DNA of 64,000 nt from Phaffia rhodozyma (Eukaryota; Basidiomycota; Tremellomycetes; Cystofilobasidiales; Mrakiaceae). The position numbers were made by a program, and so were the translations under genes. The notes beneath the pieces were generated by a model, which did not search any database, was not told the origin of the DNA, and saw only the letters and a program-made list of their open reading frames with translations. Location: positions 1,984,001 through 2,048,000 of the forward strand of contig JACGZH010000002.1 of assembly GCA_014706385.1 (NCBI GenBank), written 5' to 3'. Below, piece after piece: positions 30,689-42,030 of the stretch (position 1 is its first letter; each line of letters starts with the position of its first letter).

Positions 30689-33600
30689 ATGCGACCGTCT
30701 GGCTTTCTACCTCGATTGTCCGTCCGTTGTTGCAGCTCATTCGTCAAGCATACCCATCCTCTCGCTCTCTACAGACACCTCATCCAGAAGAGAACCATGT
30801 CGGACGATACTTCTCCCGCTCAGCCAGTTTTGCCTCCGCCAGAGATCATTCCGGCCAAGCCTGTTCCAGCCGGCTTGACTCCTTATACCGAGCAGTCGAC
30901 CACCATCCTTCTCCCGGACGATAACTCGGCTTTCCTTAACCCAGTCCAGCAGTTCAACAGAGATCTCTCCATCGCTTGTATTTCTACCTGGGGAAAGATC
31001 TGGAAGGAAGAGGTCAGGGCAGAGCTCGAAGCGAAGGGCAAGGGAAAGGGAAAGAAGAGGGGAAAGCCTGCTGCCGCTGCTGCCATCGAGGTCGAAGCCG
31101 GGACTGAGACGTCCGAGACGCCTGTTGCTACCACTACTACCGCTACCGTCGAGGAGCCTTCCAAGGTGTGTCTCAAGTTCAGCCTAAACACTATCTATAT
31201 TCAGCGCACGGATCTCAGACTCTAACTTTCTCGTTCTTGTACTTGTCGACGCCTTTTCTCCACAGCGACAGCATAACGTATGTTTCTATGTATGCGCTCG
31301 TCTAGTACGCGCATCAATCTAACTAATGCAACTCTTTTCTTTAATACCATCTGCTCTTGACACCAGGACCGAGAATTTGTCATTCTCGAGGCTCTCTCGG
31401 CCACCGGTCTCCGTGCGATTCGATACGCTAAAGAGATTCCTGGCGTCAAGTCGGTCCTACTTTCCTTTTCTTTCTCTCAAGAGTTACAGCGGTCGACTGA
31501 CATTCCTCTCTTTCCTCTGTTTGCTCCTTTATTTCTGTCTATCCTTCTCACTGCAAGGTACGTCATCGCTAACGATTTCTCGCCAACGGCTGTTGAGGCC
31601 ATGAAGCGTAATGTCTCGTACAACGATCTCGATCCGTCCGACAAAGGACCCACTCCGGGTACTCAAACAGAGATTGAGGCTAAGGAGAAGAACAACTGGA
31701 AGGGTAAAGTTAGAGTGAACGAGGGTGATGCCATGTGAGTTTTTCTTGTTCCTTCTGTTTATCTGAGTGCGCACAAGCTGATCGTCCCGAAACACTCTTC
31801 ATCCTCAACTCTCTCACGATAGCGCGTTGATGTACAATCACCGAAAGTCTAAAGTTGATTGTGTCGATCTGGATCCGTACGGAACCGCTGCTCCTTTCCT
31901 CGACGGCGCCATTCAGGCAACTGCCGACGGAGGTAAGCGTGTTTGCAAGACCTGTCTGTTTAAAACGCATCTTCTAGCTCACCTAACCGTCTCTTTCATT
32001 GGTTCTCTCCTATTTCCATTCAAATAGGGCTACTCTGTGTGACGTGCACGGATATGGCTGTCACTGCCGGGTCAAACTACCCTGAAAAGTGGTAAGAATG
32101 TCCCTCTTCTCTTTTCCTTTGTCAAGCAAGAGTTCTCACTTGACTTCATGCCAACCTTACTACACCCGTCTCTTTCACTATCAGCTTTGCCAATTATGGA
32201 GGAGTTTCTGCCAAGGCTGTTTACTCGCACGAAATCGTATGACCCTTCTGATGACTACATCAAGAACAAGTTGCTGAATGTTGGAATCTTTTTCCTGTCG
32301 ACGCCTCTGTCCTCTCCATCTCTACAGGCCGTCCGGTTGCTCCTTAACACATGTTCAGGCATCGCCGCTCGATACGGTCGATACATTGTTCCCCAACTTT
32401 CGCTCTCTATCGACTTTTACATGCGTGTCTTCTTCCGAGTGTATTCCTCTCCGTTCGAGGTCAAGCGAGTCTTCAGGTTTGTGTTATTTACGACTCTCTT
32501 TCTCCATTTTTCCTCTGCAATCTTCCTATCGAGCCACTTTTCTTGTTTTCTGAAGTTCGATCTCTCATCGTCTTACAAAACAGCAAGACTGGAACTGTCT
32601 ACGTGTGCGCCGGATGTCAGGCCTACACGATCCAACCTTTCGGTAGGGTTGTCGAGACTGATAAAGGTAGAGGAATGAATTACGCGTTCAAGAACCACCA
32701 AGGTCCACCGACGGGGCCTCGGTGTAGCGAGTGCGGAGCGGTCCACCACGTTTGTTCCCTCCCTTTCTTCTTACCCCTGGCTTTCTTCTCTACAATCAAA
32801 CCACAAATCGGACAAAACTTGAACGCTTTGTTTCTCTTCTTCTCTTTTGCTTCCAACTCGATTTTTGGAAAATTAGCTCGCAGGACCACTTTGGATCGGA
32901 CCGATTCATGACAAGACGTTCTGTCAGAAAGTTCTAGATCATGTGTACGCGAACGAGGACAAGTTCGGTACGGTCGCCAGGATGAAAGGAATGGTCACAA
33001 TGGCAAAGGAGGTAAGATGTTTCACTAGCTTTCAGCTGAATACCTCGATCCAACAGAACGTCAAGGCTGATCGATTGAATCTTGTACAACATGAACTCTG
33101 GGGGAATTTTTAGGAATTGGAAACCCCGTTCTACTTGGATCCTGCTTACCTCTCGGGAATGTTCCATTGTACTTCGCCTTCTACCAGTGACATTGGGTAT
33201 GTGCCTCTCTCTGTTTTGGCTCGCTTTGTAATCCGTATATTCTGCCACAAGAGAAACATTGCTCAATGATTCTCTCTTTATCACGACGACTCGAACTATC
33301 AGTTCGGCCATCCTCCATGCGGGCTACGATGTTTCTCGAACGCACGCTTCTTCCGGAGCACTCAAAACCAACGTACATCCTTCTTTCAGGGTTCTCATTT
33401 CCAGCTTATCACTCTTCCTTCCTTCCTTTCACTAACCATACCTTTGCTCAAACTCCCATGAATTCGCAGGCCCCGATGAGCTTCATCTTAGATCTCTACA
33501 GAGTGTTCATCAAAGAAAAGGCTCCTGTAAAGATGGAGAACATAAAGCCGAATTCACCGGCTGCTAAGTTGTTGGCTATCGAGCCTACGTTCGTTCTTCT

Positions 33601-34199
33601 TCCCTTTCTCCTTGTTTTCTCTTGCGCAAGTTTGTTGAACCCTCTCTCTTCTACCTCGGATGTCTTTTACACCGGCTGTTCACAGTGCGACCATCAACTT
33701 TACAAGGCACCCTGATCTCACAAAACACATCTCCCAAGCTAGACTAGTCAGGTTCCAGTCTAACCCTAGACCCAACTGGGGTCCTGCTGGTAAAGCCAGG
33801 AATTCAAAGGTCGAAGAGGGGGAGGCCAGAGGTGACAAAAACCAGAAGGTGCGTTCCCTCTTCTCTCTTCAATTTTTTTCCCTCCCCTCTTGAGGTGTAT
33901 AGAGACATGAAATGACGGTGTGTCTTGCCCCTTGCCTTTCGCGGAACCCTCTCTCGTCCGTTGCCCAGCAGAGAAAAGCAGAAGTAGAGATCAAGAACAG
34001 AGAATTAAAACAGGCTCGAAAAGAGTTTCACCAAGCCGCTCGGGCTAAAGGTCTAGCCATCCAATCGGCCGAACGAGCCAAATCCGGTTCGCCTTCTGTC
34101 GAGATTCCTTCTGGTTCGGCGTCTGCTTCCGGGTCTGACGCAGTGGTAGCCGAGGTGGAAGCAGAACAAGTCAGCGAAGAGGACGCGATGAACGGTTAA
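30689..34199 (+). CDS. TRM1: tRNA (guanine26-N2)-dimethyltransferase Trm1
   Basis: Fifteen exons: 30689..31165, 31266..31277, 31367..31449, 31558..31734, 31823..31932, 32028..32091, 32185..32236, 32328..32476, 32584..32749, 32877..33011, 33114..33196, 33303..33372, 33470..33588, 33686..33848, 33969..34199; 696 residues. Trm1 methylates G26 of cytosolic and mitochondrial tRNAs using SAM. Seen: [12 protein letters not shown] near the start of the domain, the SAM-binding [15 protein letters not shown], the acidic strand [17 protein letters not shown], a zinc site CAGC...CSECG, the following HHLAGPLW, and a Lys/Glu-rich C-terminal helix. Exon 2 is only 12 nt. Two in-frame ATGs (30689, 30797) bracket a 36-residue Arg/Ser-rich, acid-free leader, which suggests mitochondrial and nuclear/cytosolic forms as in yeast. 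The last intron ends in a CAGCAG acceptor, so one Gln may vary. Confidence 0.93.
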
Positions 34200-34377
34200 C
34201 GAAAGATGAAAACGGAAACTTTCGGATCCAATGAGCTTTTTTTTGTATTTGTCTTGTCCAACAGAAATTCAGATCTGATATAGATACATAAATTGGCAAT
34301 AGAAAAAGAACGAAACAAAAATACAAAGATACCTATCTATGATCGGAATGAATATAGCGAGACTAAGCAAGCAAAGA

Positions 34378-37300
34378 TTAATCGGAAAACATAAGTTCCA
34401 AATTCGCAGTTCCTTCTTGACTGCCTCCTCCTAAACTCGAGTTTACAATTGCGGTTTTTCGATCTTGTATCTTGATAATTCTGTTTGACATTTCGTAAAA
34501 AGACGAACGCACAAGATGAGTCCGGCTGAGCTGGATGGACAGATGGCGTGGAAGAATTTGACGAGAGCCAAAAAAGTGAAGAGGCAAGGAAAAGATGGAC
34601 AAACCTGTTTTCGATCGTATGTGAGATGATAAACTTGACGACATGAACCGGACGGGTTTGACCTATTCGATGACACCTATCGATCGCTTGTGATTCTACC
34701 GATGAGTTCCACCATAAATCCATCACTGTTTAATTCATGAAATCCCAGGAAAGACAATGTCAGTTGCAGTGCAGAGAGGATAGACAGAAAGAAGATCAGA
34801 TGAAAGCTTACTAAAGACATAGTTGGCTGAAGTCAGGTTGATTCCAACTCCTCCTGCTTTAACGCTCAGCACTATGTGATTGGTCGATATAGGAATCCAA
34901 ACAGACAAAAAGACGATCAACATTAAGGTTACTCATAACTCATAGAAGTAAGCGATCAAATGAAAAGAATAACGAACGGAAGATGACGGGTTCGTTCGAG
35001 GGTTGAGAGAATTCTTTGACAGCCACTTGTCGAGCGGCGACATTCATCGAACCATCCAATCGAAGAAATCGGAAACCGTACCGCTCAAGGATAGCCTCGA
35101 TCAGATCCAAGAACGACTGAAGGTATTGAAGCAATCGGTTTATCCAATGATGATCAGTCGGTCGCTCATAACACGTAGCCAAATTAGCTAGACACGCACT
35201 GTGAAGTGGGAGAATACCAAAGCCTTGAACTTTGGGTCTTTCTCTTTGATCTGTTTGAGTCGTTTGATCAAGGCGTCCATCTTAGTGGAGGACTTGAAAT
35301 CGTTCTTGACGAGCTTCCAATCTGCGTCCCCGTTGGTCTTCATATCCAACTTGGTACGAGGTCTGCGTTGACTATGACCATTCAAATTACCCCCAAATCA
35401 AAGGCGAGCAGACAAGAGTAAGCGATCAAGCGACTTGGCAAGTTACGTGCAAAACCAAGTAAAAACGTCAAGCAAAGGATGAAGACTCACACTTCCATGA
35501 TATCCTCTTCTTTGACAGGTTCCTGACAAACCGGACAGAGCCCATCCTCTCCTTGATCCGAATGCAACTGTATACAATCAAGCAGACAAGTCTTGCAACC
35601 CGAATGCCCGCAGGGCAATAAAGCCGGCTCTTCCATCTGTACAACCCATACCAAGCTCGTTAGTAATGCGGGGAACTTCGATGATATATAAGATCTTTAA
35701 ATGTAAAGGAAGGAGAAACGATGAAAAACACAAACGAACCTCATCAAAGCAGACTGGACACTCCGCATGCTGCCCAGCTTTCAGGCTGGCTATGAATGTC
35801 TGGAATGCTTGACTCTTAAAGTCGCTTCCTCCGGAAGCGAACTGAGCCCTCATCTCTTTAATATTGAGTTGTGAGGATTTATCCACATCTTCATCGTCGT
35901 TATCCTCTGGATCGTCATCGGTACCGTCAGTTTTAACTAGAAGAGGATGAAGAGCTGCCTGACGGAGTTTCATCAACATCGAGCTTGAGAAGAGAGCAAC
36001 AAGGTTTGATCCTTAGTCAGATTACGATGAACAAAGGTTTCAAGAATTGAAAAGCGTAAACTTACAAGATTCGGCCGTAGTTCTTCCCAACAGCACCAGC
36101 ACGGCTGTATTCGTTGAACTTGGACTTTGTCTTCAAATACAGCTCATCATAAAGCTTGCGCTCTACGTTACTAAACTCGAGCTCCGCAAGCTCCACCTGA
36201 ATGGAAAAGACAGAGCATTGATCCAGTTAAGCAGGGATATCTCGGTTTTCCGCAACATGATTGGAGCATGAGCACAAACCGTCTTCTCGGGTAGCTCAAC
36301 GATAAACCTCCCATCCTTATCCCGCATGTCTTTCTCTCGGCGAAGAAGACAAGATTGAAGGATGAACTGGACAACATCTATGGCAGAGGAATCCTTTGTG
36401 ATAGTCATCCAAATCAAAGAACAGATAAATGGTAAGCAGTTAGATGCAATGCGGATGTGGGTAATCATTTAGAAGTAAAAGTCGGCATACCTTATTCTGG
36501 AACGGGACAGTGATAAATCTATATCGTTTCGTCGCCTATGTTAGTCTTACTGTAAAAGAGACAGAGGATCGAACAAGAGAGCAAGGGAGAAGGACACCTA
36601 CGAGCGGAAGAAGGAATATGTTCCCCAAGGCTCTAAGCGCAAGAAACATAGTAACGAGTGAAGATCCTCCAGTCGATTTTGGATTGGGGTACCGGTCACA
36701 CCTAATGTAAAAATAGCGCTCCAACAACGATTAGTCTTACGGAAGAAATATCTCAGAATACGTGCGTGAACGCCAATTAGAACTTACACCATCGTCTCTC
36801 GGCTTCAACCGCGTAGCATGCCTTGGCGGCGTGTGTTGAACGAGACTTGATATGATGTGCTTCGTCTGAGACGTGAGTTGCAAAAGCAGCGCGATCCAGT
36901 TCAGTATTATCTCAATGCCAAACGCCAACAAATCGAATCGAAACTAGATATATACCAAGGATAATCCGAAGGAAGTCGTCTGTACTCCCAACAAATTGAG
37001 ACAGAACAAATATGCATTATGTCAGACTCTACAACGCATTGGTGTAATCAAAAAGAATCCAACTTACATGTAAATAAGCTGACTGTCTCGAACGACTTGA
37101 CTTTCTTCTTCGTCTGATTCTCGCTCCACTTTGCATGCTCGCTAGTGAGTACTCTGAGGGACCAAAATAGAGCAAAAATGCAACAACAAGCCGAGTCAGA
37201 ACAGAGCGCTTTGGCGAAGTGAAGCTCAAGGGCTTTGGCCTACCCATAGGAGGTAATAACGACATCCACTCTGTTGGGATTATCTGGATCGAGCGCCTCA

Positions 37301-40300
37301 TCCAGTCCCACGCCCCTGGCGTTCCCATGGTAAACTACGAGGCCAAAAAAATTGGAAGGAAAGTATCAGGATATGAAAGCTATGTGAATTCAAGCGAAGG
37401 AGAGAGACAGACCCATCGTGTTTAATGTCTTCTTCCTCGCACTCCTCTTCAGCTCATCCTGCCACTGATTCATCAATGAAACCGGACAGACCACCAAGGT
37501 CACATACGGTCCTCCCTCTGCCCGTTCTTGCTGTTCAGCCATATCATCAGCGCTTTCGTCCATCTGACCAGAAGGCGAATCGTCCTCGTCCTCATCGATG
37601 GATTCTACCTCTTTCTTAACACGGAAGGAAGAATCAAATATGAGTCGTCGACGGGACCGACGGGCAGCAGTGGACGGAGGAGCGGTTGGTGAAGGAGGAG
37701 TTTCGTCTTTTGATGCTGGGAGGATGGCATTGCTGAATCGGTTGGTATGTATCAGGGAGGCCATCATTCTGTCATTCAAAAAGAAAAGCGGTTTCACCAC
37801 AAGCGTAAGAGGGAGATTCAAACAAGATTCGAATGGTGTGTTCTGTAAATCTTAAACTCACAAAGTCTGCAGAAGACAATCAATCAAATATCAAACCCCG
37901 GGAAGATCAGCCGAATAGAACAACCTCGGATATAAATAACAAGATAAATACCACACCTTTCCCATTCCCATTGAGTCGGCCAGAATTCCACCCCGACAGA
38001 CTTGATCGACCCTTGGGAACTTCAAGCTTAATTCACCAGAATACGGGTTATAGTAGAACATGTTGGCTAGGCACATCCGCCAATTCGTTCATCAACGAGA
38101 GTGGAAGTGGTAAAGTCAGGCCAAAGGGACTAGAGAGGGAGATGTACAAAACAGAAGCCTCACGTTCGACCCAATGTTCAAGATCGACGATTTCACCTGA
38201 ATCGAAATCTTGTTTTTCCGGAGCAAACGCATACCTACACACACGCAAAGATATCAACAGACAAACGAAGCGTAAGACTCGAACAGAACTGCTACCAGAG
38301 ACAGTATAGAGAGGGGATGCAAGCAAGAAAGAATACATACTCCTGCCAGAGTGGGTGAAGCGCAGAATCTCTACTTGATTTTAATCCTCGTTCTAGATCG
38401 GCCATCCACTTCAACGCTTGCTTCTGGTAAGGACCTGTCAAACATTGCATTCGATCGTTTCGCCCATAGTATCTCGGTGTGTGAATAAGAAAGTTGGAGC
38501 AAGCGAATTGGATAGATAAGGAGAATATCTGAGAGTGTGAAGACGTACGAAGTGTAAGTGTAAATGTCTTGGCTGGTTCCATCTCGTCAAGTTCTCTATC
38601 ATCCTTTTGAGCTCTGATCCCATTCCGGATGGACAAACCCCAAAAGGCATCAGACATTTGCTCCAGAAGACGGAATGATGAATGAAAAGGTACAAACTTT
38701 GCGTAGATACTATCTAGTTGATCCTCATCTATCTCATCTCCTGCCTCATCTTCGTCCCCTGTTGATCCCACTTCAGGTTGATTCTGAGCGAGCTCTCCGG
38801 TCTTGCCTTTCTCCAAAGAAAAAGGCTTGGTGATACCTGTAGACTTGAGCTTTTTATTAGATATACTGGATGATCTTCGAGGTCGCAAGCCAATCTTTTC
38901 TGTTTCGGTCGGATAAGCACGGTCAGAGAATTCGTCAAAAAATGGAGCAAGTAGCGCAAGAAACGGAAGGAGAAAAAACGTACGAAACATGACTTTTAGT
39001 CCGTCTTTTCTTTTTCCTAATCTGATTTCCTCCTCTGTAGCCAGTCCTTCGACCCCAAAAGCCGGTTTACTCGAATCAGCCAGTATCGCCGTCTTTTCAG
39101 TTGCTAACGGTCTCTTGATATCAATCTCTACGAATGCTTCTGGTTTGAGCCAGACGTCAAGGCTTAGGACGATGGTATCTCCAACTCGGGAAATAGGAAC
39201 GTCACAATGGACGATAGTTCCCTTGATAGTAAGTAAGTGAAGATCCAGTAGAGGAGCAAGCCAAGAGGTTGTCTTGATAGGAAGTTTACCGATTTCTTGT
39301 GACGGATAGATTGCAAGAAATTTGGAGGCGATCAATTATGATTGTATGCGAGCATGATTAAAGCCCCAACAGAACGGCAATGGATAATAGTTGTGAACTA
39401 ACCGAAGCCTCGATCGTTTTTTAACCGAATAATGGTGTTAGGCTTGACTTTTGGAGCTTTAGAATTATCTTTGGTTTCCACCTTCGGCTGTTGATACGCG
39501 CACAGACATGGAGCATAATGATGAACAAACAATTGAAAGTCAGGCATGTACGAGAACAGGGACATGCCTTCATCATATCCTTGAGGGACCGTTGAGCTCC
39601 TGTGGATGAAACGTTTGAAGGGTTTGGTCTGGCTTTTCCGGCCTGTGGCTCTATTCTCGAGAGAAATACAGCTGAACCTGGCTGGCAATACCCTTTGCCT
39701 AGATTTAATCATGCAAGGATCGAAGTTTATACAAATACATAGTCAATTTACGAGCGCGAGGGCAGATATAAAGGCAACAAGCGGAGGAGCCAAACCTTTG
39801 ACCATAGTATATCCTTCTACGACAAACTCTCCAAGATAACCTCCTTCTTCAGGTAGCACTGTCGGTTGTGGACCAACTAAAAATGTTCGCGATAAACGAA
39901 AAGCAAGTTCGGTCAATTTTGTGTCCAAGGTTTGATCATATGTCACACAAAAAATGAAACGTACTGGAATCCGACTGGTCGTTTCCTACGAAACTCAGCT
40001 TCCTCTTGATACTTCCTGGAGCCTCCCTCTCCTGTTTAACCTCTATGGACTTTGTACGCGCTGCTGTAGATGGTTCATTCTTCACAGGCGTCAAACCAGA
40101 CATGTACTCGATCTCTGAGTCCGAGTCACTCGATGCCGATTGCTTATTCCTATCTGAAGTTTGGCCGACTCCGAGGGAGCCGAGTCTGCCAGAGAGTCCC
40201 TTGGTGATGGAACCGGCGAGTTTCGAGTTGGACGGAGGCGCCGAAGGCGTCCGGGAAGGTCGTCTGGCTCCTGAGGCAGCCGAGTGTGATGTGGCAGATT

Positions 40301-41093
40301 GGAATGAGGTCGAGGGTCCATCTGAAGGATCAACAGGAGGATGAACAGTGAATGTAAGAAGAGAATTATCTAGCTGGAAGTCCTCGCTCGTCTGAGTAGG
40401 TTGCGTTGAGACGGAGCCGTCGCCCTCTGAAGTACCGTTCGGACGGGACCGAGGAGAGTTGGATCCGTGATCCGAATCGGAATCTTCAAAAAACAATTTT
40501 GGACGTGAACGAGGAGAGACGGTTGATGAATTCCTGTCTCCTGTGCTAGTCTGGACTTTCAGTATCGAGCTTGCCGTAGAAAGGCCCCCATCCGTATCTG
40601 CCTTTGGAGCTAATGGGGAAAGGGGAGCAGAAGATGGTGTCTGTTCGAGATGCCTTGGTGGGGTGTCTGAGTTGAGCACGGTAGAGACTTGGGTGAGAGA
40701 TGGTGCCTGGGAGGAGGATGGTGAGGAATTGTTCGACTGGGAGGTAGGAGTGATAGCAGTGAATCCTCTGGGAACGAGAGAAATGAATTGGGTGGATAGT
40801 GGATACGGTGCCGATGACGACAGACTGGACGAAAGAGTATTCTCAGTAGTGGTGGCGGCGGCGATGGCTGCAGTTTCAGAAGGAGGATCGTTTATGTTTC
40901 CAGGATCCAACGATGCAGATGGCTTTTTAATCAACTGATGGTCTGATATCTCTCGGTCTCCTTCTGTGAGTGCAGGAGAGTCTATGTCCATGAGGAGATC
41001 AGGGAGACTACCGGAAGGAGAGGAACCAAAAGAAATGACCCGATCGACTTGAAGAGACGCGTCGACCGAATCCAGAGACGGATGATGCTCCAT
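34378..41093 (-). CDS. RAD5: Rad5/HLTF-type SNF2 helicase and RING E3 ligase
   Basis: Twenty-six exons on the minus strand: 41093..39965, 39876..39796, 39698..39568, 39487..39403, 39295..38984, 38899..38549, 38434..38341, 38234..38164, 38066..37957, 37866..37862, 37768..37413, 37334..37244, 37153..37068, 36979..36956, 36865..36788, 36701..36602, 36518..36491, 36393..36280, 36196..36066, 35983..35740, 35636..35491, 35371..35200, 35116..34978, 34871..34812, 34725..34605, 34480..34378; 1,453 residues. Rad5 polyubiquitinates PCNA and remodels stalled forks. Order: a disordered Ser/Pro/Thr-rich N-terminus (1-375); a HIRAN-like region ([13 protein letters not shown]...[16 protein letters not shown]); SNF2 start [12 protein letters not shown] (697); Walker A MGMGKT (784-789); DEAH (about 976); TGTPIQNR; a C3HC4 RING (CPVC...CGH...CKTC...CPVC, about 1203-1250) inside the helicase; helicase C with DRCHRIGQ. 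The HIRAN-SNF2-RING order distinguishes Rad5 from Uls1 and Rad16. The Walker A threonine comes from a 5-nt exon. Confidence 0.93.
37862..37866 (-). other. 5-nt microexon of RAD5 (ACTTT)
   Basis: On the minus strand the context is CTGCAG, ACTTT, GTGAGT: a perfect acceptor and a perfect donor around five bases. Between exons ending at 37957 and starting at 37768 it yields GMGK-T-L-MMASLI. Without it the downstream frame is wrong and Walker A lacks its Thr. Confidence 0.88.
39488..39567 (-). other. GC-AG intron in RAD5
   Basis: The exon ends ATGAAG and is followed by GCATGT, the same six bases as the RFC1 GC donor. Joining to the CAACAG acceptor gives DMMK then PKVETKDN in one frame and leads into the conserved [13 protein letters not shown] segment. 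Confidence 0.75.
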
Positions 41094-42030
41094 GGATGTA
41101 CCAAGCAGCCTAGAGATGTGAGTAAATGCAAGGAAACAGCTATCCGAGAAGAAGTAAGCGAGCAGACAGAGCAGAAAGTAGAGCGAAAGAAAGAAAGTAC
41201 GAGAGGTGAAAGTGATCCTAGTGAGTGCTCAAAAGAAGGATCGGGGATTGGTTTCATTACGACTTGGTCAGCACGCGATCGGACGCGTTTGAGCGTGTCG
41301 CGTCGCGTCGTGTCACGTGTCACGTGTCACCTGTCGGATCAATACGTCATCGTCGGTGAAACTATGATCAGAACCCTAACTGATTCTATGCCCGTTGGTG
41401 TCTGTGCCCTTTACATTAGACAGTCCATGCTGTGGAAATGAGGCAGGGTGTTGTTGTTTGAAGGCAGGATGTTCAAGGATGATGCTGGTAGATTGTGAGT
41501 TGGACAGATGCCAGATCGTTTATTAAAGAAACGTTCTCAGTCGATAGTCCAGCGAACGCAGAGCCATCAGATGGTCTTTACTACTATGATGGTGATAATG
41601 ATGATGATGACCATCTACCAGGCAACACACTTCTTCTCGACAACAAGATAATCTATCCAACCGATAAGGAAAAAAAAAAGAAAAAGAAAAAAACACAAAG
41701 ACAATCTCATACATGCTCCTTCCGCTCTGCATCCACCGAACATATCCAGTGAAGAACATGAGGAAACACAAATAACACAGTGTGGCACGTTGAAAAACGT
41801 TCCTCCGAGATAGCCGAGTTGACCCGAAGTCTCAAACGTCACGCGGGTTTCCGGGCCAAACTCCTATACTGCCCATTGTTTGAAGAAGCGAGCGCAACAG
41901 CAGCATCGAATAGAGAACGAACGTAGAACACGGCTTTCTTCTGCTTTATAAAGATGCTGGATCGTTCCGGGTTCTTCATCTGTTCTTCAACCACCATTGC
42001 CACCATTATCGCTCGTCCGATAGACACATC
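41094..42030. promoter_or_regulatory. Divergent RAD5 upstream region with ACGCGT and paired CACGTG
   Basis: 937 bp between RAD5 and the next gene. ACGCGT lies at 41283-41288, 190 bp before the RAD5 start, within the GC-rich run GTGTCGCGTCGCGTCGTG. CACGTG follows at 41314-41319 and 41321-41326 as direct repeats of CACGTGT, which could bind a bHLH factor. The rest holds A-rich tracts (41670-41690) and no supported exon. Confidence 0.55.

Noticed and set aside
37068..37083. RAD5 donor GTCAGC at 37083
   Set aside because: It leaves phase 0 and breaks the next exon. The downstream GTAAGT at 37067 extends the exon to ...SLFT and joins in frame to YDFLRIILDEAH, the expected SNF2 motif II.
41670..41700. 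A-rich tract that could mark a retroposed poly(A) tail
   Set aside because: There is no adjacent retrocopy and no target duplication. Short A tracts are common in the intergenic DNA here.
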